NCBI GenBank assembly: GCA_964587655.1
Contig: CAZPMT010000094.1
Span: forward strand, 1-21,756
Direction of reading: 5' to 3'
Source: CAZPMT01 sp964587655
Lineage (GTDB): Bacteria; Hydrogenedentota; Hydrogenedentia; Hydrogenedentales; SLHB01
Length of the DNA stretch: 21,756 bases
Shown here piece by piece: positions 8,496-16,729 of the stretch. The notes beneath the pieces were generated by a model that did no database searches, had not been told where the DNA came from, and saw only the letters and a list, made by a program, of their open reading frames with translations. The position numbers and the translations under genes were made by a program. Each line of letters starts with the position of its first letter. Position 1 is the stretch's first letter.

Positions 8496-8520
8496 GGTGG
8501 TGGGGCTTCCGGACACCACC
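8496..8520. terminator. Hairpin between the two convergent glycan units
   Basis: A 7 bp perfect stem (GGTGGTG / CACCACC) with an 11-base loop lies between the end of the pyruvyl transferase gene and the stop codon of the minus-strand glycosyltransferase, which it abuts. No T tract follows on either strand, so efficient intrinsic termination is doubtful. It may protect mRNA ends or act with Rho. Confidence 0.35.
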
Positions 8521-8521
8521 C

Positions 8522-9604
8522 TTACAGCAGATCGTCACTGTACGTCCGAAGTTCGCCCTTCTGCAGCAGTTCGTCAAACAATTCATCGAGAACGTAGGAA
8601 CCCGCCTTATCGAAGAAGTGCTCTTGTGCGAAGGCTGAGGCTCGCGCCGCCATGGAGGCCCGCCCTTCGGGGTCATTCAACAATTCCTGAATCGCTTTGC
8701 GCATCCCTTCGGCATCGCCCATCTCGACGTAACGTCCTGTCTCGCCGTCCAGGATGTAATCCTCCGTGCCGATGCAGCGCGTGGCAATGACCGGCACACC
8801 AAGGCTCATCGCCTGTATCAAGGTCATCTGACCGCTAGCGGTCTGGATATTGCTCACGGGAATAACGCAGATCTCAGCATCGGCAATGATCCCGAGGTAG
8901 TCCTGCTGAGGAATGCCTTCGAGTACGCGTACTGACGGCGGAACCTCCAGCCCCTCGATGGCATGCCGATACGTCACCACGACCGTTTGCACGTCGATGC
9001 CCGCGATTGCCTCGAACAGAGTCTTGTAGTCGCGGCTCGAACTTCCCAGAGAGGTGATGAAGCGCGGGGCCAGGCCGTAGCGCTCACGCGTACCGGCATA
9101 GTCTTCCCGTGCGAGCGGGGCGCCGGTCAGGAACGTGAAATGAAACCGCTCCTTCGGCAACTTGAATACCCGGGAATAAACGTCGCGCTCATGACGGCTG
9201 TACACGATGAAACGTTTGGCGCGTGCGCACGCAATCCGGGAAAGAAACCGGCGCGCCCCCACGTATTCATGGCCACAGTTGAAGTACCAGATCACGTGCG
9301 GCGTCCGGTCAAGTGTGAAACGGTTGACCAAACCCAGTGCAAAACCGACCTGCGGGAACGCCGAGACGATTAGGTCGTACCGGCGCCATAGCAGCCGCCA
9401 ACGCGCCTTGAGCGCGAGAACGAAATGCTTGAGCCACTGGATCGCGCTCGTGTACTTCTTAGTGATGTCCACCCGTTGCGGCAGACCCACGTAATCGCAG
9501 TCGTACCGTTCGGAGTCGAGGTGTTCCGCAAGCCAGCGGCGCCCAGGATCCAGGAACCATGCGACAAGAAGGACCCGCCGTCTCCTTCGTCTTCCAGGTT
9601 TCAC
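8522..9604 (-). CDS. GT-B glycosyltransferase, family 4-like
   Basis: This protein of about 360 residues resembles GT4-type retaining glycosyltransferases that add a sugar from a nucleotide-sugar donor to a growing glycan. The N-terminal Rossmann strand (RRRVLLVAWFLDPGRRWLAEHL) and the C-terminal donor-binding stretch (ASGQMTLIQAMSLGVPVIATRCIGTEDYILDGETG, about 275-310) are clear. The usual EX7E glutamates appear as Ala and Gln in this stretch, so donor contacts may differ from textbook GT4 enzymes. The GTG at 9604 was chosen because GAAGGAG precedes it by about 11 bases and the conserved N-terminus starts just after. The frame extends upstream, and a GTG at 9655 overlapping the methyltransferase stop is an alternative. 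It lies 40 bp after the methyltransferase gene in the same direction, presumably co-transcribed. Confidence 0.8.
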   Translation of the reverse strand: MKPGRRRRRRVLLVAWFLDPGRRWLAEHLDSERYDCDYVGLPQRVDITKKYTSAIQWLKHFVLALKARWRLLWRRYDLIVSAFPQVGFALGLVNRFTLDRTPHVIWYFNCGHEYVGARRFLSRIACARAKRFIVYSRHERDVYSRVFKLPKERFHFTFLTGAPLAREDYAGTRERYGLAPRFITSLGSSSRDYKTLFEAIAGIDVQTVVVTYRHAIEGLEVPPSVRVLEGIPQQDYLGIIADAEICVIPVSNIQTASGQMTLIQAMSLGVPVIATRCIGTEDYILDGETGRYVEMGDAEGMRKAIQELLNDPEGRASMAARASAFAQEHFFDKAGSYVLDELFDELLQKGELRTYSDDLL

Positions 9605-9644
9605 GTCCAGTTCCGCTCCTTCGTCAGATCGCCTGAAACAGGTT

Positions 9645-10592
9645 TCATTTGCCACCCATGGAATCCTCGCGAGCGCCTGGCGCGCCGGGTGTCGGCGGCC
9701 GGGACGCCTTGGCGGCAAGCCAGTCATTCCTGCGTCCCCGGCGCAATCTGCCGTTGAAACGGATCAGGATCGCCCAGCATAGCAGCGAGCCTATCTCCGA
9801 AAGATGCGGTCGCGCTTTGCGCCGATACACGTTCAGCCTTCTAATGTCCCCTAGCAGTTCCTTCAAAAAGGCCGGACTCGATACCCAATCGATGCTGTCA
9901 ACCCTCAGCCCCGATTTCGTGAGCAGCAACTCCAGGGTATCGGCCGAAAAAAAACACCGGTGTCTCGGAACGTCGACGAGCTTCGAAATGGGCATCAACT
10001 TGGCGAACTTGACGCTCTCGATGTTCGGGGCAAGAATCTCAATCTGTCCGCCAACCCGGAGCTTGCCTGCCAACGATTTCATCATCTCCAGGGGCTCATC
10101 AGTGTGCTCGATGACGTGGGAGAGGCGGATCATGTCGAAGTAGCCGCCCGGCAAACTGTCAGCGCTGGAGGTCACTCTCAGCCCATGATTCCGGCCGGCT
10201 GCGACCGCACGCTCGTCCACTTCCAGACCCCACACTTCATGCCCTTCCAGTTGTTTCCTATACAACCATTCGCCGGAGCCGCACCCGACATCCAGGATCT
10301 TTCCAGGCTCCTTGCACTTGACGGCGTCTCTTGCCCACCGTTCGATCTGGCTTTCGCTGTACGGCGCATAGCTGTAATACCTGTCGCCATAATAATCCCG
10401 TTCTGCCTGTACCTGCCTGGAATCGACAAACACAAAGCCGCAACTCGAGCATTGCAGCAAGTCGTAGGCCGACGGGTGATGATCCATAACAACGTCGAAC
10501 ACCGCGCCATAATGGGTCGCGTCGACTCCGCCGCAAAGGTTGCAGGGGGTGCGTTCCCGCTTGACCTGGACAGTCATCTCATCGTGGACCAT
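9645..10592 (-). CDS. Class I SAM methyltransferase with N-terminal zinc ribbon
   Basis: This 315-residue protein has an N-terminal four-cysteine ribbon (Cys17, Cys20, Cys48, Cys51; CNLCGG and CSSCGF) followed by a canonical class I methyltransferase core. Motif I is ILDVGCGSGEW (Asp101 to Gly107), then WGLEVDE, DMIRLSHVIEHTDEP and the loop GGQIEILAPN. The layout matches the C-methyltransferase-like family often found in sugar biosynthesis and surface-glycan clusters. The start at 10592 is preceded by GGAG with a six-base spacer. The frame is open for another 64 codons upstream, but those residues do not resemble the family. It is followed by the glycosyltransferase, and a palindrome about 50 bp upstream may be an operator. 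The methyl acceptor is unknown; a nucleotide-linked sugar or glycan residue is most likely from context. Confidence 0.82.
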   Translation of the reverse strand: MVHDEMTVQVKRERTPCNLCGGVDATHYGAVFDVVMDHHPSAYDLLQCSSCGFVFVDSRQVQAERDYYGDRYYSYAPYSESQIERWARDAVKCKEPGKILDVGCGSGEWLYRKQLEGHEVWGLEVDERAVAAGRNHGLRVTSSADSLPGGYFDMIRLSHVIEHTDEPLEMMKSLAGKLRVGGQIEILAPNIESVKFAKLMPISKLVDVPRHRCFFSADTLELLLTKSGLRVDSIDWVSSPAFLKELLGDIRRLNVYRRKARPHLSEIGSLLCWAILIRFNGRLRRGRRNDWLAAKASRPPTPGAPGAREDSMGGK

Positions 10593-10639
10593 CGAGATCT
10601 CCGGTGCTGTATGCCTTGCCGCCGTTTGTTCGAATTCAC

Positions 10640-10666
10640 GTTGTATACCCTGCGTCAGGATACAAC
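10640..10666. promoter_or_regulatory. Imperfect palindrome upstream of the methyltransferase gene
   Basis: The 27 bp element has outer arms GTTGTAT and ATACAAC and inner arms CCTG and CAGG around a CGT centre, with a 2-base bulge on one side. It lies about 48 bp upstream of the minus-strand methyltransferase start, where an operator would be expected. TATACA within the right arm (minus strand) could be a -10, but no good -35 was found. A regulator-binding site is possible; a chance palindrome is not excluded. Confidence 0.35.
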
Positions 10667-10797
10667 CCCATGCGGCCCTGCCGCAACCACAGCATTCGGA
10701 GCAATATGCGATGCAAGGAAAGGGGATCTGGAGACGAAGGAGATGGGGCAAGGCGAAACCTTGTCTGGAAAACGAGATGAACACCTGCCGAAAAGGC

Positions 10798-10831
10798 GTA
10801 ACGCCGGCCCCGTGCTCGGGGTCGGCGTTAC
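10798..10831 (-). terminator. Intrinsic terminator of the GH9 gene
   Basis: The hairpin has a 14 bp stem (GTAACGCCGGCCCC paired with GGGGTCGGCGTTAC, one G-T wobble) and a 6-base loop. It lies about 32 bases after the GH9 stop on the minus strand and is followed there by GCCTTTTC, a short T run. Stem strength and position fit a Rho-independent terminator that insulates the glycan methyltransferase unit from GH9 transcription. Confidence 0.7.
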
Positions 10832-10862
10832 GTGTGAGGAAAACTGACTGGAGATGTCAACT

Positions 10863-13800
10863 CTAGGGTTGTTTGATTGTGATAACCGGCGCCGTGGTGT
10901 CCACCACCTTGACGTTGCGGACGACTTGGATCGCGGCGTTTCCTGAACTATCGACGACGTCGTAGGTAACCGTGTAGTCTCCGACTTTCGAGGAGACCAC
11001 GGAATTTACGATGACGATCCTGGAAGTGATATTGCCATCGACGTTGTCGGTCGCCATGGCGCCGGCATCCACATAGGACGCAAGGACCTCGAGGGTGACC
11101 AACGGGCTGCCGTTCAGGACGATCATCGGCGCCACGGCGTCGACCACCTTGACGCTGCGGACGACTTGGATCGCGGCATGTCCTGAACTGTCGACGACGT
11201 CGTACGTAACCGTGTAATCTCCGGCTTTCGAAGAGTCCACGGAGTTAACGGTAACGATCTTGGAAGTAATATCGCCATCGGCGTTGTCGGTCGCCGTGGC
11301 GCCGGCATCCACGTAGGGTGTCAGGACCTCGAGCGTGACCGACGGGCTGCCGTTCAGGACGATAACCGGCGCCGCGGCGTCGACCACCTTGACATTGCGG
11401 ACGACTTGGATCGCGGCATTTCCTGAACTATCGACTACGTTGTACGTAACCGTGTAGTCTCCGGCTTTCGAAGAGTCCACGGAATTCACGGTAACGATCC
11501 TGGAAGTGATATTGCCATCGACGTTGTCGGTTGCCGTGGCGCCGGCATCCACGTAAGGTGTCGGGACCTCGATGTTGACCGACGGGCTGCCGTTCAGGAC
11601 GATAACCGGTCTCAAAGTATCCCGGGTTGGGGAGCCGGGAATGGTCCCTTCCCGCGGTGCAAGCGTGTTCCGATGCTCTTTCCCGCCAGGGAGCCATGAG
11701 GCCGGCGGCATCATACTCGACGCGAGAAGGACCCCGAAAAGCTCGGCATGCATGGACATCATCTGGGGCCCGCCCTCGTTGTTGGCGACAAACGTCCATA
11801 TGTCGGCGTAGTGGCGCATAAGCGGCTGCGATAGAAACGCCGGGTAGAACGTGTACTCGCCATAGTCATAACGTTCCACGCCCGGCAAACTCTTCGTCGG
11901 GCCAAAAACCGGGAACCCCGGCATAGGCCCCTTACCCTCTTTGATGAATGCGAGGGAGTCATTGTGGAGCGGATTCTCGGGATGGCGCGAGCCAAGACCG
12001 GTGATCCACACCATGCCTTCAGGATTGCAGCCAAGCACGTAATCCGCGGACAGACTCGTGGCATCGAAATACCGTTGCGCAGCGTCAGGCGCCAAGTTGC
12101 CAAGTTGCATCCGCGTGTAGACTCTCATCATGTATTCGCCGACAACGGTCCCTTTTCCCCACGTAGGGGTCGCGGTAGGATTGCGGCCATTCCTATGCGC
12201 ACCGCCGCTCTCGATAGCGTTTACGGCATCGTCCGCCATGGCGCCCAATTTCGCGGTGGATTTGGATAAGTAGGTGGGATTGGCGCCCTGACTCCCAAGA
12301 TAACCCAGAATCTGGTCCGCTATGAGAGATGGCGTGTCGCCATAGGCCGATATCGGGGGCAGGTAGGCGTATACGCCCGGAAAACCAGTACGCCATTTAT
12401 CGCACGCATCCCAGGTCGCCTCGAACGTATCCTTGTACTTCTGTTGGCCGGTCAGCCGGTATAACTCGCCCGTTGCGTAGAGCAAGGCGCCCCTAAACGA
12501 AGCATCCGCGCCGTTCGCAACGGCGTAATCATAGGCTCTGATTGCCCGATCGCGCAGTTCATCAGACTTGGCCGCATTGAACGGCGCCACAAGCCTTGCC
12601 GCCTGGGCGAATATGCCGGCGACACCCGTCGTGTGAAGTGTCCCCCTCGAGTAGGTCCAGAAAGGCAAGGGGTCGTTGTCAGCGAAATCGATGCCGTTCG
12701 GATGGCGATAGGACTCCACCCCCAGCCGCACTCCGCCGTCGGCTTCCTGCAACTGTTCCCAGGCGGCGAGATTCCACAGCGCCTCGTCCAGCATGTCAGG
12801 GATGCCATTGCCGCTCTCGGGTATGTTGAGCTGGCCGTCGGCAAACGCGGTTGGGTTGATCTCATAGGCTCGCATCAGCAGCATGGCTATCACTTGGTCA
12901 GACGCCTGTACGTCAAAATCACCGGCATTATGGTGGCCGCCCGCAAAGCGACGCTCGCCCACTTTCGGCGTACTGGAAGTGAAAAACGCTTTGGGACCAA
13001 ACCTAGGTTTCCCTGTTGAGTCAAGAAGTTCTCCGGTGAAAATTACCGGGTGATCTGGCGGTCTGGGCGACCACTCCGTCCACTGAGGTTGAAGGTCGCG
13101 GCCCCAACGCTCGAAGTAGAGCCCGCGCACAATCGTAAAGAAAGCCTTGAAGACCGCTGTTTCACTCACCTGGGTGGGCCAGGAGACCCCTACCCCGGGG
13201 ACTCTCACGCGGTACACGATCCCTTCGCCCGGAGGCGCCGAGGCCAGGTCGATCTGCCGCACTTCGCATCCGGCATCCGTATCGTTGGCTGCTCTTTGCG
13301 TGATGGCCAAGCCGCTGACAACCGCCGTCCGTACCACGTTCGGGTCGTCGGGATCAACAAGCACGTCAGCCGCAGCGGGGAAACCCGCCAGTGACAACGG
13401 GCCGCCGTCTCCCATCCAGCCGGAAATATAGGCCCAGCGTTTCGATGCCCGCGGACTGTATCCGACTTGATTGACTTGAATCACGGGCGTCTCGAGGTAG
13501 GCGTCGCTGAACGGCACGACGAAATCGGCGCCGCGCGGCCCCTGAACATGAAGTATTTCACGTGCGCCCACGGGCGCACCGAGAACTAGATAGATCCTGT
13601 GGTCAACGTCAAGGAGGTCTTGGTGCAGAGGCGTGCCCGGCCCTATTTCATAGTACGTTTGTCCCACGGGTATTGAATGCCGATAGACATTCGTCACTTG
13701 TATGGGCGTGCCGTCGGGCCGGGTGAGCGTCCACGGTCCGGCCTGCCATTCAGGCCCCGTATCGCCCACGAGCGAACCGGTCGTGCCGGAGTATGACTTC

Positions 13801-15365
13801 ACCTGCTTATTCTCGAGCACGACCATCAGGACGTTCGGGGCGAAGGCGTGTACCTCGCGGACAGCAGTATCGAGCGTAGCTCGGGGGCCGCCCACGGTTC
13901 GCGCGTGGACGAACCCCGCGGCCAGCACCTGAGTTCCACTCAACGCTTCAACGCGGAAAAATGCATCTGATGCCGCGGACAGCTTATCGATTACGCACCC
14001 GGTTGATGTCCCGGGTTGCTGCGAGACAAGCATCTTGTAGAGTGGTTCGTTTCGGGTCCCTTCGGGCTCCGGCGCCAAGTAAACATTGACGGCGTCAGCG
14101 CCCGAGAACGTGGGCCACGCAACCGTTACCTTACTGGACGTAGTCTGTGTTATGCGGAGGGCCAGGGTGGCCGCGCCGGCACCGGCGGGAACGCCCTCGG
14201 CGTCGAGCTGAATCTCCTTCTGCGGGTTATTGGGATCATTAGCGGCGAACGTAAGCCTTCCTTGAACGCGTCCATCGGCCGCAGGTGTGAACGATACGCG
14301 TACCTCACCGGTTCCGTCAGGGGGCACTGTCAGCGTGGCCGGGGTTACCGAGAACTGTTGGGTGGCCGTGAGATTGGAGATGACGAGGTCCTGGTTACCC
14401 CTGTTGTTGAACAGGAAGGGCCAAGACACTGTGCGTCCCTGCGGGGCCGTGCCGAAGTCCAGCGAGTCCGAGGGCAATACGAGCAGCGAACTGACTCCCC
14501 TGCCCGAGATCGGGATGCTGGTCGTGCTGCCCATGACGGTCGCGTTGTGGGAAAGGTTCAGTGTCCCCGTGACGTCCGCGGGCGTTGTGGGCGAGAACAC
14601 CGCGTCGATTCTCTGGCTTTGACCGGGCTCAAGCGTGAACGGCGCCGTCGGTATTGAAAATTCCCCTGACTGAGCGCCGGAAATGGAGAGGCTCGATACC
14701 ACAAGGGGGCCCTTCCCTGCATTGGTCACGTTCACGCTCTTTGTCTGTGAGGTCCGGACGGGGACGTCTCCGAACGAGATCAATCCGTAGCCCGTGACGA
14801 AGGGCGCCGTGTTCGGATCGACCGTTGACAGTTTCACGGCCCATATGTCGTCAATGTAGATCTTGTGTCCAGGGGTCGGGTTTGCGACCCCAAAATAGAT
14901 GGCCTCGACGATATCGAGCGTATAGGTGGCGGTCTTCAATGCCGAGATAGGAATGCGCACGAGCCGATAGGTCGTGTCCAGCACTCCTCCTTCGATGTAG
15001 GCGCCAACGTTCACAACGTTGCTCTTACCTGTGTAAGCGCCTATGGTGACGTCGAACGTCTTGCCCAACTGGTCACTCTTGGCGAAAAACCATATCTCGT
15101 CGTAGCCCGAAAGGTTGCTGCGATAGGAGGGCAGACCGCCTAGCCGGATTACCGGCGCGTGCCATTTGTCCGGGACTCCCTCTAAGCAGCCCTGGCCGCG
15201 AAACGCCTGCGTCGTGTTACGTGAACCGTAATCGCTCTGAAAACTCGTCTCCCCGTCACACAGGAGCATGTTGGCGTCCTGGGCAAAACCGTTCCGCGCG
15301 GGAACGACGAGAGCCAAGAGACTCAAGAAGACGAAGCAGATGCAGTTAGATCTCTTCATGTTCAT
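10863..15365 (-). CDS. Secreted multidomain glycoside hydrolase family 9 protein
   Basis: This 1500-residue exported protein starts with a Sec-type signal (MNMKRSNCICFVFLSLLALV, likely cleavage after ARNGFA near residue 28). Next come a beta-rich carbohydrate-binding-like region (about 30-185), two ASH/choice-of-anchor-type domains (about 190-290 and 291-390), a fibronectin-III-like segment (about 395-485), a linker region, and an Ig-like CelD_N segment starting at VIQVNQVGYSP (about 627). The GH9 (alpha/alpha)6 catalytic domain spans about 760-1215, with GGHHNAGDF (Asp816), NIPESGNGIPDMLDEA, the DYVLGCNPEG...SRHPENPLH signature (His1128) and Glu1197 in the NNEGG segment, the expected acid. 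Asn813 replaces the first Asp of DAGD. Three 80-residue DUF5011/HYR-like Ig repeats form the C-terminus. The ATG at 15365 follows AAGGAAAAC; upstream residues look non-coding. The family mostly cuts beta-glucans; the substrate here is unknown. The gene is monocistronic. Confidence 0.88.
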   Translation of the reverse strand: MNMKRSNCICFVFLSLLALVVPARNGFAQDANMLLCDGETSFQSDYGSRNTTQAFRGQGCLEGVPDKWHAPVIRLGGLPSYRSNLSGYDEIWFFAKSDQLGKTFDVTIGAYTGKSNVVNVGAYIEGGVLDTTYRLVRIPISALKTATYTLDIVEAIYFGVANPTPGHKIYIDDIWAVKLSTVDPNTAPFVTGYGLISFGDVPVRTSQTKSVNVTNAGKGPLVVSSLSISGAQSGEFSIPTAPFTLEPGQSQRIDAVFSPTTPADVTGTLNLSHNATVMGSTTSIPISGRGVSSLLVLPSDSLDFGTAPQGRTVSWPFLFNNRGNQDLVISNLTATQQFSVTPATLTVPPDGTGEVRVSFTPAADGRVQGRLTFAANDPNNPQKEIQLDAEGVPAGAGAATLALRITQTTSSKVTVAWPTFSGADAVNVYLAPEPEGTRNEPLYKMLVSQQPGTSTGCVIDKLSAASDAFFRVEALSGTQVLAAGFVHARTVGGPRATLDTAVREVHAFAPNVLMVVLENKQVKSYSGTTGSLVGDTGPEWQAGPWTLTRPDGTPIQVTNVYRHSIPVGQTYYEIGPGTPLHQDLLDVDHRIYLVLGAPVGAREILHVQGPRGADFVVPFSDAYLETPVIQVNQVGYSPRASKRWAYISGWMGDGGPLSLAGFPAAADVLVDPDDPNVVRTAVVSGLAITQRAANDTDAGCEVRQIDLASAPPGEGIVYRVRVPGVGVSWPTQVSETAVFKAFFTIVRGLYFERWGRDLQPQWTEWSPRPPDHPVIFTGELLDSTGKPRFGPKAFFTSSTPKVGERRFAGGHHNAGDFDVQASDQVIAMLLMRAYEINPTAFADGQLNIPESGNGIPDMLDEALWNLAAWEQLQEADGGVRLGVESYRHPNGIDFADNDPLPFWTYSRGTLHTTGVAGIFAQAARLVAPFNAAKSDELRDRAIRAYDYAVANGADASFRGALLYATGELYRLTGQQKYKDTFEATWDACDKWRTGFPGVYAYLPPISAYGDTPSLIADQILGYLGSQGANPTYLSKSTAKLGAMADDAVNAIESGGAHRNGRNPTATPTWGKGTVVGEYMMRVYTRMQLGNLAPDAAQRYFDATSLSADYVLGCNPEGMVWITGLGSRHPENPLHNDSLAFIKEGKGPMPGFPVFGPTKSLPGVERYDYGEYTFYPAFLSQPLMRHYADIWTFVANNEGGPQMMSMHAELFGVLLASSMMPPASWLPGGKEHRNTLAPREGTIPGSPTRDTLRPVIVLNGSPSVNIEVPTPYVDAGATATDNVDGNITSRIVTVNSVDSSKAGDYTVTYNVVDSSGNAAIQVVRNVKVVDAAAPVIVLNGSPSVTLEVLTPYVDAGATATDNADGDITSKIVTVNSVDSSKAGDYTVTYDVVDSSGHAAIQVVRSVKVVDAVAPMIVLNGSPLVTLEVLASYVDAGAMATDNVDGNITSRIVIVNSVVSSKVGDYTVTYDVVDSSGNAAIQVVRNVKVVDTTAPVITIKQP
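10881..11600 (-). repeat. Three tandem 240 bp coding repeats in the GH9 C-terminus
   Basis: Three consecutive units of exactly 240 bp start at 10881, 11121 and 11361 and encode 80-residue Ig-like modules (PVIVLNGSPSV, YVDAGATATDN, GDYTVTY, VVDSSGNAAIQVVR). Counting the first two units by eye gives about 31 differences in 240 bases. A partial start of a fourth module (about 11 residues, TTAPVITIKQP) precedes the stop. Such modules commonly act as spacers or adhesive domains in surface proteins. High nucleotide similarity points to recent duplication or continuing recombination. Confidence 0.9.
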
Positions 15366-15431
15366 AGCCCGTTTTCCTTTCTTCGTAGCGGCGTCGGCGT
15401 ATCGAGCCGGCGCGACACGTTGCTCATTGTC

Positions 15432-15460
15432 ACAATATCGACATCCCGTCAAACTGTCAA
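15432..15460 (-). promoter_or_regulatory. Sigma-70 promoter of the GH9 gene
   Basis: On the minus strand TTGACA (15455-15460, perfect -35) is separated by 17 bp from TATTGT (15432-15437, four of six matches to -10). Transcription would start near 15425, giving a leader of about 60 bases before the ATG. An ATTGT-ACAAT inverted repeat overlaps the -10 and could bind a repressor. Confidence 0.65.
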
Positions 15461-15917
15461 GTATTCGGCATGAAAGCATTTCGAGACGCCGGGCGGCAAT
15501 GAACCGTCCAGGCGTCGTGATTCGTCGGAAAACAATGAAGCCATACACCCGGAGTCGTTTCGCAAGTTTCGGCCAATTCCCGTACTTCGGCGCACCGCGC
15601 CAGGGGTTTCCCGTTGCGTCACAGTGAGTTCAGGATGAAGAAGCATAAAGCGACTCCTTGATACATTTGAACCATCCGGAGGGATGGACGGCTTACATTC
15701 CGTCCTCAAACCCTTCCGCTTTACGCACAGTATAGCAACCTCCACGCCAAAATCCGTGGAGCCCTGTCCGTGAGCGGGGCAAACGGCGGTGTGGCTAGGG
15801 TTCCCGAACAGGCGGTCTCCGGTCCCTTTTGCGGGACAGCGCCCAGACCTCGCGTTAGAGTTGATGGAAATGGCTGTGGCCTCTTCCCGGGGCGCACGGC
15901 AGAAGACGCAGCCCAGG
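15461..15917. other. Gene-free spacer between the SPASM gene and the GH9 promoter
   Basis: No convincing gene was found in this stretch of about 450 bases; short open frames on both strands lack binding sites and recognisable motifs. Small hairpins are present: CCATCC/GGATGG at 15673-15688, CTCCACG/CGTGGAG with an 8-base loop at 15740-15761, and GTCCC/GGGAC at 15822-15837. None is followed by a clear T tract. One may end the kinase-SPASM transcript. Confidence 0.5.
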
Positions 15918-16715
15918 TTATTCCGCGTGAGGAATTCCCGCCATTCGCTTCACCATTATCGGGGGGCAAGCGTCGCATCCATTCTCGCGGTGCGGCGCCC
16001 ATTTCGGAATGCTGTGGGGAAGGTCCGGATCTTTTACAAACTCCTCCAACGGCCTTTCGGAAATGTGACCCATCCGGAAATGGTCGTTGTTAAGCACTAG
16101 GCCGCACGTATAGAGAACACCTTCCGGCCCAACGAAGAGCATCTGCTCCGACATGTCGCACGGCGGGGAATGCTCCTCGTGGTCCACCTGCGCCTGCATT
16201 ACCCTGATTCCGGCCTTCTTCGCCGGTTCGAATGCCCTGAGGTCGGTATCGTTCACAAACAGCCAGGTGTGTTCTGCTTTCAGGCGTTTGAGTTCGTCCA
16301 GCTCGGACTTTCTCAACTGACCGGTGCACGTGTGTATTCCGACGTCAATCCCGTAGGTGCGCTGCGCCCAATGGCAGGTTTGCCAGAGCTCCGGGTGCGC
16401 TTCAAACGACTCGCCGACACATATGACGATATACTTGACCCCGAGGGAAGCGGCCTCATCGACCACGTTCAGCCAATCATCGGGACTCAGCGTTCCCTCG
16501 GCGCGCCGTTTCCGGCCCGCAATGGACTTGGGCTGGGCCGAGATATTTATCCACAGGTACTTCAGCATTTCCGGCAGGGAGGACACGCGGTCTCCGCTGT
16601 ACTTCTTCGCGCACTGCCGCAAGACCGTGGCAATTGATCGAGGCAGAGCAAAGGGTTCTTTCAAGTCATGCACTTTGTCCTTCCTTCTTGCCGGCGATTT
16701 CATAGCACTGCCCAT
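15918..16715 (-). CDS. Radical-SAM-like protein lacking the SAM cluster, with SPASM domain
   Basis: This 265-residue protein looks like a radical-SAM TIM-barrel protein with a C-terminal SPASM-type iron-sulfur domain. The barrel start LKYLWINISAQPKSIAGRK (about 51-69) sits where a radical SAM enzyme has its CX3CX2C motif, but it contains no cysteine. Later barrel strands are recognisable (GVKYIVICVGES, GIDVGIHTCTG, WLFVND). The C-terminal region shows the SPASM layout: Cys186 (PPCDMSEQMLFVGPEGVLYTCG, with Cys204), the GHISERPLEEFVKD segment, and Cys247-Cys250 (CDACPP), which could hold one auxiliary 4Fe-4S cluster. It starts 14 bp after the sugar kinase stop, so the two form an operon. The start at 16715 has AGGG close upstream; an ATG at 16703 is possible. 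Classical radical chemistry seems unlikely, and its role is unknown. Confidence 0.65.
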   Translation of the reverse strand: MGSAMKSPARRKDKVHDLKEPFALPRSIATVLRQCAKKYSGDRVSSLPEMLKYLWINISAQPKSIAGRKRRAEGTLSPDDWLNVVDEAASLGVKYIVICVGESFEAHPELWQTCHWAQRTYGIDVGIHTCTGQLRKSELDELKRLKAEHTWLFVNDTDLRAFEPAKKAGIRVMQAQVDHEEHSPPCDMSEQMLFVGPEGVLYTCGLVLNNDHFRMGHISERPLEEFVKDPDLPHSIPKWAPHRENGCDACPPIMVKRMAGIPHAE

Positions 16716-16729
16716 AATCCCTATGTCCG

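Noticed and set aside
9605..9727. Extended N-terminus of the glycosyltransferase
   Set aside because: The extra 41 residues overlap the methyltransferase gene and are Arg/Pro-rich; a good binding site and the conserved N-terminus support the start at 9604.
10881..11600. Regular direct repeats considered as a CRISPR array
   Set aside because: The units are 240 bp, coding throughout and without spacers; they are protein-domain repeats.
15366..15548. Extended N-terminus of the GH9 protein
   Set aside because: It would bury the signal peptide 61 residues inside and would run across the promoter at 15432-15460.
15770..16100. Plus-strand open frames opposite the end of the SPASM gene
   Set aside because: They have no recognisable motif or binding site and mostly mirror the coding strand.
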